Assembly: GCA_018398765.1 (NCBI GenBank)
Contig: JAHBMJ010005842.1
Location: forward strand, 1-37,500
Direction of reading: 5' to 3'
Source: Chromera velia
Lineage: Eukaryota; Sar; Chromeraceae
Length of the DNA: 37,500 nucleotides
In this document: in pieces, positions 28,751 through 37,500 of the stretch
How the letters are laid out: the number at the start of each line of letters is the position of its first letter
Position numbering within the stretch: the first letter of the stretch is position 1
Made by a program: the position numbers and the translations under genes
The notes under the pieces: model-generated
Databases searched by the model: none
Told to the model about the DNA's origin: nothing
What the model saw: only the letters and a program-made list of their open reading frames with translations

Positions 28751-31700
28751 ATGGCGTGCAGGCAGATGTTTTTCCGATCCTCTCTATGGCCTTTTGCCGG
28801 TCGAAGAGGCTTCAGCACTCTTTGTAGACGGGTCTGTGCTTTGCCCAGCCTGGCGGGTGGCCGGTTCCTTTCGTCCTCTGCTACAGTGGAAACGGGGGGC
28901 GGGGGGTCTCCTCGTGTCCCCTATTTTTCCTCAGCAAGCATGCTTTCTGAGTTCAAAAAGACCTCTGCATTGAGTGAAGACATGGTATTTTTTCTGGAGA
29001 ACTCCGACAACTGGCAGCAAGTGCTGTCTTACAAGCGGAGTGATGAAGTGGGAGATGCCATTCTGGCAGTAGTGGGCGCAGACAAGAGTCTGCAGCAGAA
29101 GCAGGAGTGGTTTACCAAGTGCGCAGCCTGCATGAAAGATTTGGCGATAGACGAGGAGACGGCTCTCATCTGTCTCCACGCCATGGTGGTTCTTGACGTT
29201 TTCGACCCCGACCTCCTCCACCAGCTCACAGAGAGAGTAGAGACGCACTTTCAGAGCAGCCTAGCGGCAGTCAACGGACCCCGGCACAGTTTTTTTCAAA
29301 ACTTTCCGGGGTGTGGCGACCCCGGATTTTACCGCCGTTTTGTGATTTCCCTCCCCCTTGCAGCAAAAGTGAAACTGATCCTACAGGATCGGCACCCGAC
29401 CCGAAACTTTTTTCTTCGCTCCCCGCAGTCTTGTGACTCTCCGAGTACCACACGCTGGGCAAACATGCAACCAATCAATATGGAGGAGTGGGAGGCGAAG
29501 TCGCGCAGAGTTCGGTACTCACCCGAGTCTCTGCATGCGTCCAAAGTAATGAAGTTTGAAAGACCTGTCGGTAGGGATCTGCACTCTCTTCTTGTTTTGC
29601 AGTTGAGAGAGTATCTGCAGATAGAGGGCGCTCAGCAAAAACTCAGCATGAGAGACTTGGTAACAATAGCATCTGCCTTTAGAGACAGGAGTATGCAGAC
29701 GGAGGGGGGGGCGCAGCTGCTGAAAGTTCTCTGCCGTCACCTGTTGAATCGTCGCCCCCCAGAGATCGTTCCCTTCCTTCTAGCACTGTCCACTGGTCTG
29801 AGAGATCCAATCGGCCCGTCAGACCCTCTTGAAACGAAAACTAGGGCTGGATTGCCGAGTGTGAATGCGGAGGCAAGCGACAATCGGGAGGTGCGAACGC
29901 TTCTACGGCGTACGTGGGCGTTGTTGGGCGAGAGCGCAGCGATGGTTTGCAGAGAGGGGCTGACAGCGATGGAGAGGGCGCGGCAGGAGGCGCTGCCTGG
30001 TGTGCGCCTCCTGCGCCCGTGCTCGTTTGTTTTGGGGAGATTTGAAGAAAAAGGCGGTATGGAAAGCGAAGGAGGGTACAATTTTCTCGATGCTCCGTTG
30101 CATCGAGTATGGGTCACAATCGCTGCCGCCTTCCTTCGCTCCCCCTACGCGCCCCCAATGCCTTCACGTCACATGGCCGCCGTGTCCGGTGACCTGCTTA
30201 GTGAGGCTGCCGCGTTCAGGTCCCCAACAGGAGAGGCTCCTCTCTCCTGGGAAGAGACGGGAGACTTCGCAGAGGGTCTGGTGGCGTCGGGGATTCGGGA
30301 AGTCCGGGCTTTGCGGGCCCTCTCGGCGTGTACCGCCAAACTCAGCGACGCTACCAGCAGCAGTGAGCTGGCTGCTGTGTGTCTGATTGCACACGCGTTG
30401 GCTCACTTTCGTACGGGTATGGAGGCAGAGGAAGCTGCGACTGTGAATTTGTGGCGTTCCTTTCAGAGGGGAGTGGTTGGGGCCTCGGTAGATGCCCCAG
30501 TTGACCCTGCCATGAAGCTGATGGCCCTGAATGCCTTCACTGCATTGGGACCTCCTGAGGCCCTCCGTGCTGTGTTCTCGGATGGCGGCACATTTCGTGA
30601 CACACTCGGGCCCTCGAGTCCCGACTTGAAGGACGTGGATCTGGAAATGATTGGAAGGTATGGGATGAACCCCATGAAATCGGCCGAACTTGCGGAGAGA
30701 AAGGAGACGGGGAGACGCCCGCCCCCATCTCCCATCCCCGCACCAGCAGCAGTAGCAGCAGCACCCGCGTCTGTGTCGAGAGATGCCTCTCCTCCTCCAC
30801 ACGTGCAGACACTGTCAGGAGAGGTAGACGTTCCCCCCCAGTCCCAAACGCCAGAAGAGCCACCCATCTCTGCGTCTCCAGTCCCTCCCGTGTCGTCTGA
30901 TTCTGATTTCACGGTGTCCGCTTCCGAAACAGAGACTCTAAAGTCGTCGATGGAGACGGCAACGGAGAAGGAGCCGGAGAAGGGAAAAACGGTGGAGACT
31001 GAGGAGAGTCAGCAGGTGGACAGGGCAGCGGGACAGGCACCTGAGGCAACCTTGGGTGAATTTGTGGAGAGACAGAAAACGGCCGACCTTCAGAGTGAAC
31101 GTGCCCGCATTGTGAAGATGAAGAAGGCTCAGCTGAGGGATGAATTGCTGGTCCGTCATCGCAATGAAACAAATGTGTGTTGTGTGACTGGCTCGTCTCC
31201 TAAGACTCTTGTCCTTTTTTTGAGGAAAGAAAGAAAAAGTTCTTTCCCTGAAACTTCACACACACACACACGCGCGCGCGCGCGCTTAGAGAGAGACACC
31301 TTTGTGCCAATCAAATTTGAATTTGTGAGCTTTCCAGATCTTCTGCCGCCCTTTCGGTCCCTCCTGCCTGGGCCTCTCTTTTTTTCTCTCAGGGACGTCT
31401 AGCTGTCTGCGCGCTGCCTGCCCGAATGAGAAAAAGAAAGAGGAAGGGGGAACGGATACTGACTGTCTGCCTGTCCGTCCTGCATGGAACTCCCTGACCA
31501 TGTTGTCATTGAACTTGTCAAATTTGTCTTTATCGTTTTTAAAGGTGGAATTGGTCTCCTGCCAAATTCAACAGCACCGTTTCCAGACGTCATTTGTCCT
31601 TTTCTTGTTGTCTTTGCCAGTTCTGAAGCCTCGCCTTCTTGGTCTGACTCCTCGTCTTGTGCCCCTTGGGCGTTCATGCTGTGTGTTTTTTTCCTAGGAG

Positions 31701-31874
31701 CACGTGGAACCTCTGCAGCTGTCTTTCTCTGTCGCCTGATCATCAAAAACTTCTGATGTTTCTGCGTGCTTTGTGATGCTGACTGTGCAGCTGAAGGGAG
31801 AGCAGGTTCCATCAAACCTCACGAAAGCTGAGCTTCAGGGTCGACTCTTGAAAGTTCTGGGCATTGAAACTTAG
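28751..31874 (+). CDS. Predicted mitochondrial helical protein with C-terminal SAP-like motif, 835 aa
   Basis: Exon 1 (28751-31174, 808 codons) is joined by a GT..AG intron (31175-31790) in phase 0 to exon 2 (31791-31874). The N-terminus (MACRQMFFRSSLWPFAGRRG.. to GGRFLSSSAT) is Arg/Ser-rich without acids, typical of a mitochondrial presequence. Residues 60-640 look largely helical; residues 640-780 are Pro/Ser/Glu-rich and disordered. The end of exon 1 (VKMKKAQLRDELLVRH) plus exon 2 (LTKAELQGRLLKVLGIE) reads as a SAP-like helix-extended-helix, a nucleic-acid-binding motif found in organelle RNA proteins. Without splicing the frame runs on to 31402 through a CA/CG repeat, which supports the intron. 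The middle region could contain organelle RNA-binding helical repeats, but none is recognised with confidence. AATAAA lies about 280 nt past the stop. Confidence 0.7.
31257..31286. repeat. CA / CG microsatellite in intron
   Basis: CACACACA followed by GCGCGCGC inside the intron of the mitochondrial-protein gene; the alternating purine-pyrimidine tract is Z-DNA prone. Confidence 0.9.
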
Positions 31875-32260
31875 CTTATCTTACATAAAAAAAAAATTGT
31901 TAGTGGCCGTCCCTGACCCCGCTCATACCTCGACCTGCTTTAACATGTTTTTGTCAGCAAATTTGTCTTCCTTCCTGATTTGCGTGATTCTGTGTATACA
32001 CTTTCCGATTTAAAGACGAAAAAAGTTATTTTGTCGGGAATGTATTACCAGTAATATTCTAGGTAATATATTGTTACTCCGATTCTATAGGTTCGATTTT
32101 ATGTTATAATGTATCTTCAATAGTATTGCATTTATGTCCGAGTCTAGAACAATAAAGGGTTATGACACTCGCTCATTTATGGTGTCTTTACATATGCTTT
32201 CAAAATTCTGTTTTATGGGAGGGCTGCCCACTGCCCAGCTTGTTTCTTGTTAAACATCTA
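31875..32260. other. 3' flank of the SAP-like gene, AT-rich
   Basis: No gene. An AATAAA on the plus strand at about 32150 is a possible polyadenylation signal for the upstream gene. Confidence 0.4.
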
Positions 32261-32489
32261 GGCGCCGGTTAAAGAAAAAAAAAAAAAAGATCGCCCAAAT
32301 TAATTAATATGAAACCCTTTATTTTTTTTTTTTCTTTTCAGTCAAACAATTGTTGTTCAATTGTTGTACAAAGGTTGTTCATGTGTTGCACAACTGTTGT
32401 TAAGTGTTGTTTAAGCTAAAAAAGAAAAAAAAAAAAAGATCTCCTCTGATTGCTTACTTTTTTTCTTTTTTTTTTCTTTAGCCGACGCC
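32261..32489. mobile_element. MITE, 229 bp, TA-flanked
   Basis: The left end GGCGCCGGTTAAAGAAAA and the reverse complement of the right end, GGCGTCGGCTAAAGAAAA, are near-perfect terminal inverted repeats. Each is flanked by TA (32259-32260 and 32490-32491), the target duplication of Tc1/mariner-type elements. The inside has A-runs and T-runs and a TTGTTG-rich centre and no coding frame. It is therefore a non-autonomous element, probably mobilised by a Tc1/mariner transposase. Its ends do not obviously match the 355-1752 remnant. Confidence 0.75.
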
Positions 32490-34349
32490 TAGTCAAACAT
32501 TCGAATTATGTCTTGAAGACTCGCCGATGATCAACGCTAGAAATGATAAGGGATAACGATGGCGTATGATAATGATGATGACTATAGGCTTGGTCTATAG
32601 TGCTAGCGTTCATGTCTACTACTAAGTACCACTCTAGGTACTACTAAGCTACTAGCTAGCTTAGTAACTAGCATCCTATGATCTCATATCTGGTACAAAC
32701 TAATTCAATAATTAAACGAATTCAATTCAATTCATAAATTCATTATAGTAAATTAAGTATATTTAACGTTGACACGTTGTTATTTTCACTAAAATTTAAG
32801 TTTTGATGTAGTGAAAATTTCACTTTAATTGATTTTATACATGGTTCTAATAGATTCTAACTATGAATCTAACATATAACTTGAATGTTTCACTTTATGC
32901 TTCACGAACTTTCACTATATAAAAAACTCTAGTAATAACTTACATGATTCAACTATACTGATTGACTGAATTAATTTAATTAAACAGCTGGTTAAACAGC
33001 AGCCTAAGTCCAAATAACAGAAACTTTTCTGGTCGCTCTGAGAACTTGACAAGGCAGGTAAGGAAGGATCCGAGTCGATCTACGAAAAGATCAGACGTTG
33101 GATCAAAGAGGCGCGACGCGGGCTACCCTCTTTTTTCAATCATCCTTTCAACTTGCTTGTCATGCACTGTGAAATTCTCGATTCTCTGATTCCTCTTTCT
33201 TCTGATTCTTCAGACAGCCTGCATGGTTCCCATGCCTGCACTGAGCACTCTTCGCAGTCAAGGTGCCTTTCACCGACACGTCGAATGTCAACAGTCACAG
33301 ACACGCTGGCAAAGTCATGAAGCTGCCTTCACTTCACAAGGAAAAAAAGACCGACCAGTTTAGTGACTTACAACCAGCACTGGAAACGAAGGAAGCGATG
33401 TGCTGCGTGTATGCCAGCGCCTCAGTGAGATGACAGGCAAACACAGAACAGGAAGGTGGACGGACTAACGAAATGACGGGATGGGAGTAGTAGTCCAGAA
33501 GCAGTGAGTGGGTGGATGGATGGATGGAAAGAGTGAGAGGAGGGAGGTGGCAGGAGTGTCGTGACAAAAGAAACAAAGGAAGAAGAAAACGAAGAAAAAC
33601 AAACGAACGATGGAGAGGGGTCGGTCGGTTCCACGTCAGCGGACGCAGTTTCCTTCCTCTTATTATTTGATGCCTCGCAAGTTGCTTAAAGTTGCATGCA
33701 GTGATTGAAAGGAGATAGGGGGCCTGCCTGACTTTGTTGCTCTTTCTCTTGTTACAGCGAAAAACGCTGTGATTCCGTCCCTCTCTCTTTCTCAATGAGT
33801 GCATGACGTTTTCCATCAACCGAGAAAAGAGAAGACTCTGTCAACACACGAGAGAAGTGAACGGACGACCGACACTGACGACACTCCCTGCCGTACATGT
33901 CCTTTTTGTTGTGCCCTCTGTCTATTCCGTGAAGCTTCCATTCGCTTCCATTTGCGCTTTGTTTATCGATATTTATCGAGACGCTTCTCAATTCCTCTCC
34001 GCTCTTTCTAACTTTCTCTCTTGAAGAGGAATGCCGCATCCATCTTTTTCTTCTGATCTCCTTCACTTCAAGAATGCCAACGAATGGAAAGAGGAGGGAA
34101 AGCAAGGCAGGCAGGCAGATCAGAAGTGAAGTCTGTGCACCTTTGTCGGCTGGCACAGTCTCACACCTCTGTCACTGCAGCCGACAAGACAAACCAACCA
34201 GACCAAACCAGAGCATGTGCATAGATCGAGACGGAGCGGCTTGAGCTGTCTTAATTTAATGATTCCCTTCGTTCGAACGCCCATTTCTCTCTGCTTTCTT
34301 CATTCCTCCTTCCGTCACACTCCCTTTTTCATTCAGCTCCCCTCTTCAT
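32490..34349. other. AT-rich then mixed spacer, no gene supported
   Basis: 32490-33000 is AT-rich with short palindromes, for example TTTTCACTA (32783) pairing with TAGTGAAAA (32809), and TAAGCTACTAGCTAGCTTAG near 32645. 33000-34349 has scattered open frames in both strands with low-complexity Ser/Pro/Phe translations and no splice chain. It includes the 3' flank of the minus-strand secreted-protein gene. Confidence 0.45.
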
Positions 34350-35327
34350 TTACCAGTACCCGCCCCAGCGGCGGCCATACCCTCCCCAGCGTCTGCCGTA
34401 GCCGTAGCCGCCCCAGCGTCTACCGTAGCCGCCCCAGCCGCCCCAGCCGCCCCAGCGTCTGCCGAAGCCAAAGCTGCAAATTCAAAAGAGAGAGAGGAGA
34501 GGAGACACCATCAACTATAGGCGCATGTGTGCTTCTTGTGCCTTCGATCACCCACAACAAAGAGACGGTTTCATGAAGGAGGCAGGGCAGGCATGTGAAG
34601 GGCGAACATCAACGACGAGACAGTCAGCCAGTCAATCAAGCAGACATTCAAGCAGGCAGTCGATCAGGTAGGCAAGGAGAAAGGCAGATAGGCTTAAGCA
34701 CAAGGAGGGAGGCAGGGTTTGAAACCAGACAATACGTCAATGCCAGACACACACCGGGGGGTCGTGAGAAAGAAAGGACTCACCCAAAGCCACGACGGAA
34801 GCCGAAGAGCTTTCGGCCCTCTGCGCCCTCTTCCTCAACGGCGCCTCTGAGACGGCGGTTCTCGTTCTGGTTTCCTTCCTCGGTGGTCTCTTCAGCCTCG
34901 AAGGGCATATCCACGACGCCGTCGGCAATCATCTTCTCGGCCGTCTCGGGGTCAACGGGGGCCCAGTAGACCATGGGAGCCCACACTTGGCCATCAGGGC
35001 CCATCACAGGCTGCACAGAGGGGGGAAGGAGGGGAGGGGGGCGAAGAGGGATGATCAGACAAGACGAACGTCTGACGAAGAAAAGGAGGAGACACGTGTA
35101 CGGAAAGAGGAAGCTGAAGGAGACGGAGAATAGCACCTACTCACCCCAGCGGACATCGGCATCATCTCCTCAGGCGCCATCTCCTCAGGAGTGTTGGGAG
35201 CCTCCACAGGTTCGGGGGAAGGGGTGGCCTCTGCAACGGGTGCAGGGGAAGGACTTGCTGTGGGAGCATCCTGAGCAAGAGCGACGACTCCAACAAGGGA
35301 GAGGGCAGCAAGGTGGCCGAACTTCAT
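34350..35327 (-). CDS. Secreted protein with cationic Gly/Trp/Tyr/Arg repeat tail, 177 aa
   Basis: Exons on the minus strand are 35327-35145, 35010-34784 and 34473-34350. The introns have GTGAGT donors and GTGCAG and TTTGCAG acceptors; phases 0 and 2 agree and the total is 534 nt. Residues 1-18 (MKFGHLAALSLVGVVALA) are a signal peptide with a likely cut before QDAP. A Pro/Ala/Glu-rich acidic segment follows, then PVMGPDGQVWAPMVYWAPVD (which may be a small fold), an acidic stretch and NRRLRGAVEEEGAEGRKLFG. The last 45 residues are repeats of GRRWGGYG with WGG variants and end GGYW. An acidic pro-region before a basic tail separated by Arg-rich sites suggests a precursor of a cationic peptide, or a wall/matrix protein. 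There are no cysteines and no membrane anchor. I recognise no family. Confidence 0.75.
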
Positions 35328-35551
35328 TTTGAATATGGTTCAGGGACAAACAGAAGGCTGGGAGTCAAGAGAGATTTAACTAAACAACAACGCTTGTTGA
35401 AGAGCGGTGTGATCGGGGAGTTGAACACACAAATGTTGCAATCTTGAGAGAAGGGGGGGGAGGAGAAACTTCGAAATCCGTGTCCCATTGAAAGACTCTC
35501 AAAGTGGTCGCAGATTTTTTTGGCGAGGATGTACGAGCTAAAACTTGAAGG

Positions 35552-35630
35552 CGAGCTGCGCGCGTGCACGCGCGCGCGCGGAGAGCCAAAGCCGCGCGCG
35601 GCCCCGGAAAGCTAGTGTAAGCGCGCGTGA
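35552..35630. promoter_or_regulatory. CG-alternating, CpG-rich tract upstream of the secreted-protein gene
   Basis: GCGCGCGTGCACGCGCGCGC at about 35558-35577 and GCCGCGCGCGGCC near 35591-35603 lie about 230 bp upstream of the minus-strand start codon. Alternating purine/pyrimidine sequence can adopt Z-DNA; a promoter role is inference. Confidence 0.4.
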
Positions 35631-36852
35631 CTTTCTCTCAATTGGGTTTGTGCCAGACATCAGCAGATGCATCCATGCGCGCATTACACGCGCGCCAGCT
35701 CTTCAGCATGCATGCTTTGCGTGCACATATGTGTTGCGCAGATGTTGCGCAGGTATTTGCTCTGTCTATATAGCTGTTTTGGAACTTGTGGACTCGTTTC
35801 ACGCCAACTTGAATCATCAACCGGTGGTGAAGAAAGGGGCTTCGGGTACCCTCAGAGCGCGGTCTGCTAGGCAGCTGCTGTTGAGCACGTGAGCATTTTT
35901 CAGTCGAGCCGATATTCAGGCAGCTGTTTTTTTTTCTGTGTGCGGGTGCAACGGCCCTCCAGGAAGAGAAGAAAAAGACGGCTGCGCCAGGGAACCCCAA
36001 AAGGTTCCCAGAAGAGCTTCGGGACGTTGATACCTGGTATTTGTGTCAGCTGAAGGTGGAAAAAACCGAAAGGTGAGCCTACAATTCATTCCCGCGGTTC
36101 GGCTTTCTTCAGTTTTCTCTGGCACGCAAGCTGCATGCATGCCCCGCGCTCGTCCGTTCTACTTTTCGATTCTGTGTCAGACCTTATATGCAGCAGCTCC
36201 TTCCCTCCTTTCCTCTGAGGAGCAGGGTACACGCGGCCCGTGATAAAAGAACCGGGAGAAAGGTGAGGGAGAGGAACACGCAGAGGGAGAAGAAGCAGAA
36301 GAAGCGGAAAAGGAAGAACTTACCGAGACGCCAGAAAATGAGGTCTTCTTTTTGAAGAACTTGGTCGTAATGGCTTCGAAGCAACACTTTTAGCCTCGTG
36401 CACCTTTCTCCCGCGTGAAAAAACTTAATTTTCTGCGTATCGAATGAGCTAGACTCCGGGTCGGATCCGGGTCGGTCGTTGATTACGTCCTGAGGAATTA
36501 TTTTGTGGGGGTACTACATATATATATTAATATATAGAGCGGGGATGGGTAATGACTTGGTGCGGCTTCGGAATTCACTTTTGTTTTAAAAAAACGATGG
36601 CTTCGTGTTTCAGCTCTTCATTCCTGTGCTCGTGTTGCTTACAGTACCGCCTCTTCAGTTTGTGTTTGCAGACTAAATAACAGAGCTGTGTTTTGAGCCA
36701 ATGGCAGACAGGTTGCTTGTGAAGCGAGGTCGCTTGATCTTTTGAGTAGTCTGAGGTTGCTCGTGCTGCAATAAGGCTCTGTGACAGCAAACACTCTGGC
36801 ATGCGCTCAAATGCGTGCGCGAATCCCCCTTATGCATTGCTTTTGCGTGCAG
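35631..36852. other. Exon-like fragments, no established gene
   Basis: A 23-nt piece at 36050-36072 has a clean acceptor (TTTGTGTCAG) and donor (GTGAGC) and would encode LKVEKTE. It could be an exon of a plus-strand gene ending at 37074, but linking exons could not be fixed. A TATATATATTAATATATA stretch lies at about 36518-36536. Confidence 0.3.
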
Positions 36853-37312
36853 GTGGCAACAAAGAGGAGGAAGTTCTGGATTATCAGACAATTTGAAGGA
36901 AGGAGAACGGGACAGGTGCTTTTTGGTGGTTCTTTCGACCTCGTTGAAAATGCGTTGGCGACCAGACTGCACAAGGGTGTTGAGGGGACCAAGATGGAGA
37001 GAAATAATATTCGTCTAGCTCTTATTGTAGCATGCATTTGTGCCTGCTCAATGTGTAGTGCGGCAATTCTGTAAAAGGATCCGAAAGTCTTCCCTGCCGC
37101 CCCAAAACGCATCGTGTTACAGTCCCCCAGTCACTTCCACGTATCTTTTCTGCATGATTTTCCGTTGCGTCACCTGCATCTTCTCTTTGACAAGGAACGT
37201 CTTGGTGGTCACAGTCCTGTGCGTATTCCTGTGTGCCCCGTAAGTTCGGTCTGCTTTGCGATTCTGTGTCAGACTCCATATGTAGCAGCTCCTTGATACC
37301 TTTCCTCAAGCT
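36160..37312 (+). repeat. Pair of short direct repeats about 1.09 kb apart
   Basis: GATTCTGTGTCAGA followed by a variable TAT, then GCAGCTCCTT and CCTTTCCTC, occurs at about 36168-36220 and again at 37260-37306 with few differences (start offset 1092). It may be a fragment of an exon/intron border or of a dispersed repeat that was duplicated. Confidence 0.6.
36853..37074 (+). CDS. Candidate terminal exon with C-terminal hydrophobic segment
   Basis: After the acceptor TTTTGCGTGCAG a 73-codon frame ends in TAA at 37072-37074. It reads VATKRRKFWIIRQFEGRR, then GQVLFGGSFDLVENALATRL, and ends with a hydrophobic, Cys-rich stretch (RLALIVACICACSMCSAAIL) that could be a tail anchor. An in-frame ATG exists at 36781, so an intronless 97-aa protein is the alternative. 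No family is recognised. Confidence 0.3.
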   Translation: MATKRRKFWIIRQFEGRRTGQVLFGGSFDLVENALATRLHKGVEGTKMERNNIRLALIVACICACSMCSAAIL

Positions 37313-37500
37313 GGTTGCATCGGGGCACCGGAGCAAGCTATTTTCGAACAGGTGTTCGGATGGTCAGTCCGACCTCTTCCTAAAGCTGAGCCTTTTCCCC
37401 CTTGACGATATTTCTCGACGCTTTGATTCGTTTTCGGCTGCAAAATTGATGGCTCTTTTGTTTTTTTTCAAAGACAATTGTGTTCAGCTTTTCTTTTTTC

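Noticed and set aside
29311-29363. 53-nt intron (GTGTGG..CCCTTGCAG) inside the mitochondrial-protein gene
   Set aside because: Removing it shifts the frame, whereas the unspliced reading stays open for the rest of exon 1.
33334-33819. 161-codon minus-strand frame
   Set aside because: Ser/Pro/Phe-rich low-complexity translation, no splice-linked neighbours and no recognisable domain.
34784-35010. RxLR effector motif (RRLR followed by EEE) in the secreted protein
   Set aside because: The motif is short and too far from the signal peptide for the usual oomycete arrangement, and the organism looks algal. The Arg site is better read as a possible processing site.

Overview
This window is nuclear DNA from an intron-rich eukaryote, most likely an alga with a secondary (red-lineage) plastid. 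A chromerid alveolate such as Chromera velia fits best, but a stramenopile is not excluded. The evidence is: many GT..AG introns whose 3' ends read TGCAG or CATGCAG; a Rieske-type protein whose N-terminus is a signal peptide followed by Ala-Phe, the look of a bipartite plastid-targeting leader; a protein with a mitochondrial-type presequence; long CA, CT and TTCC microsatellites; and degenerate transposons. The organism name is inference. Exon models below come from splice consensus and reading-phase agreement seen by eye, without transcript data.

Layout. 1-1752: wreckage of Tc1/mariner (DD34E) transposons, including a fold-back structure with about 280-bp inverted arms. 1795-4846: copy 1 of a nuclear gene for a protein with two NUMOD1-type helix-turn-helix repeats, AT-hook-like GRP motifs and an RGG-rich stretch. 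Its 5' exons carry two in-frame stops although the 3' body is open. 5172-7836: a phase-consistent chain of small exons that may be its 3' end or a separate gene. 9087-16709: a large imperfect inverted repeat. Each arm carries the 5' end of the same NUMOD1 gene, cut at the same point by a GGAA microsatellite and joined to an unrelated tail. Between the arms lie microsatellites, one ambiguous base at 12152 and a probable assembly duplication.

17106-20318 (minus) encodes a 1070-residue protein with 36 tandem CxHx6CxxC repeats, probably metal-binding. 21523-25952 (plus) is a 12-exon ankyrin-repeat gene in which each repeat is one phase-0 exon. One of its introns holds four tandem copies of a splice-acceptor segment. 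27615-28184 (minus) is the Rieske-like plastid protein with an altered metal-ligand set. It is divergent from 28751-31874 (plus), a predicted mitochondrial protein whose C-terminal SAP-like motif is completed only after splicing. 32261-32489 is a TA-flanked MITE in AT-rich DNA. 34350-35327 (minus) is a three-exon secreted protein ending in a cationic Gly/Trp/Tyr/Arg repeat tail. 35.4-37.5 kb holds exon-like fragments and a short dispersed repeat.

These genes do not form an operon or an evident pathway; they are independent eukaryotic loci. The strongest leads are the NUMOD1 family with its inverted chimeric copies, the 36-repeat Cys/His protein, the Rieske fold with two CxxC pairs, the acceptor array in the ankyrin gene, and the secreted GRRWGGY-tail protein.
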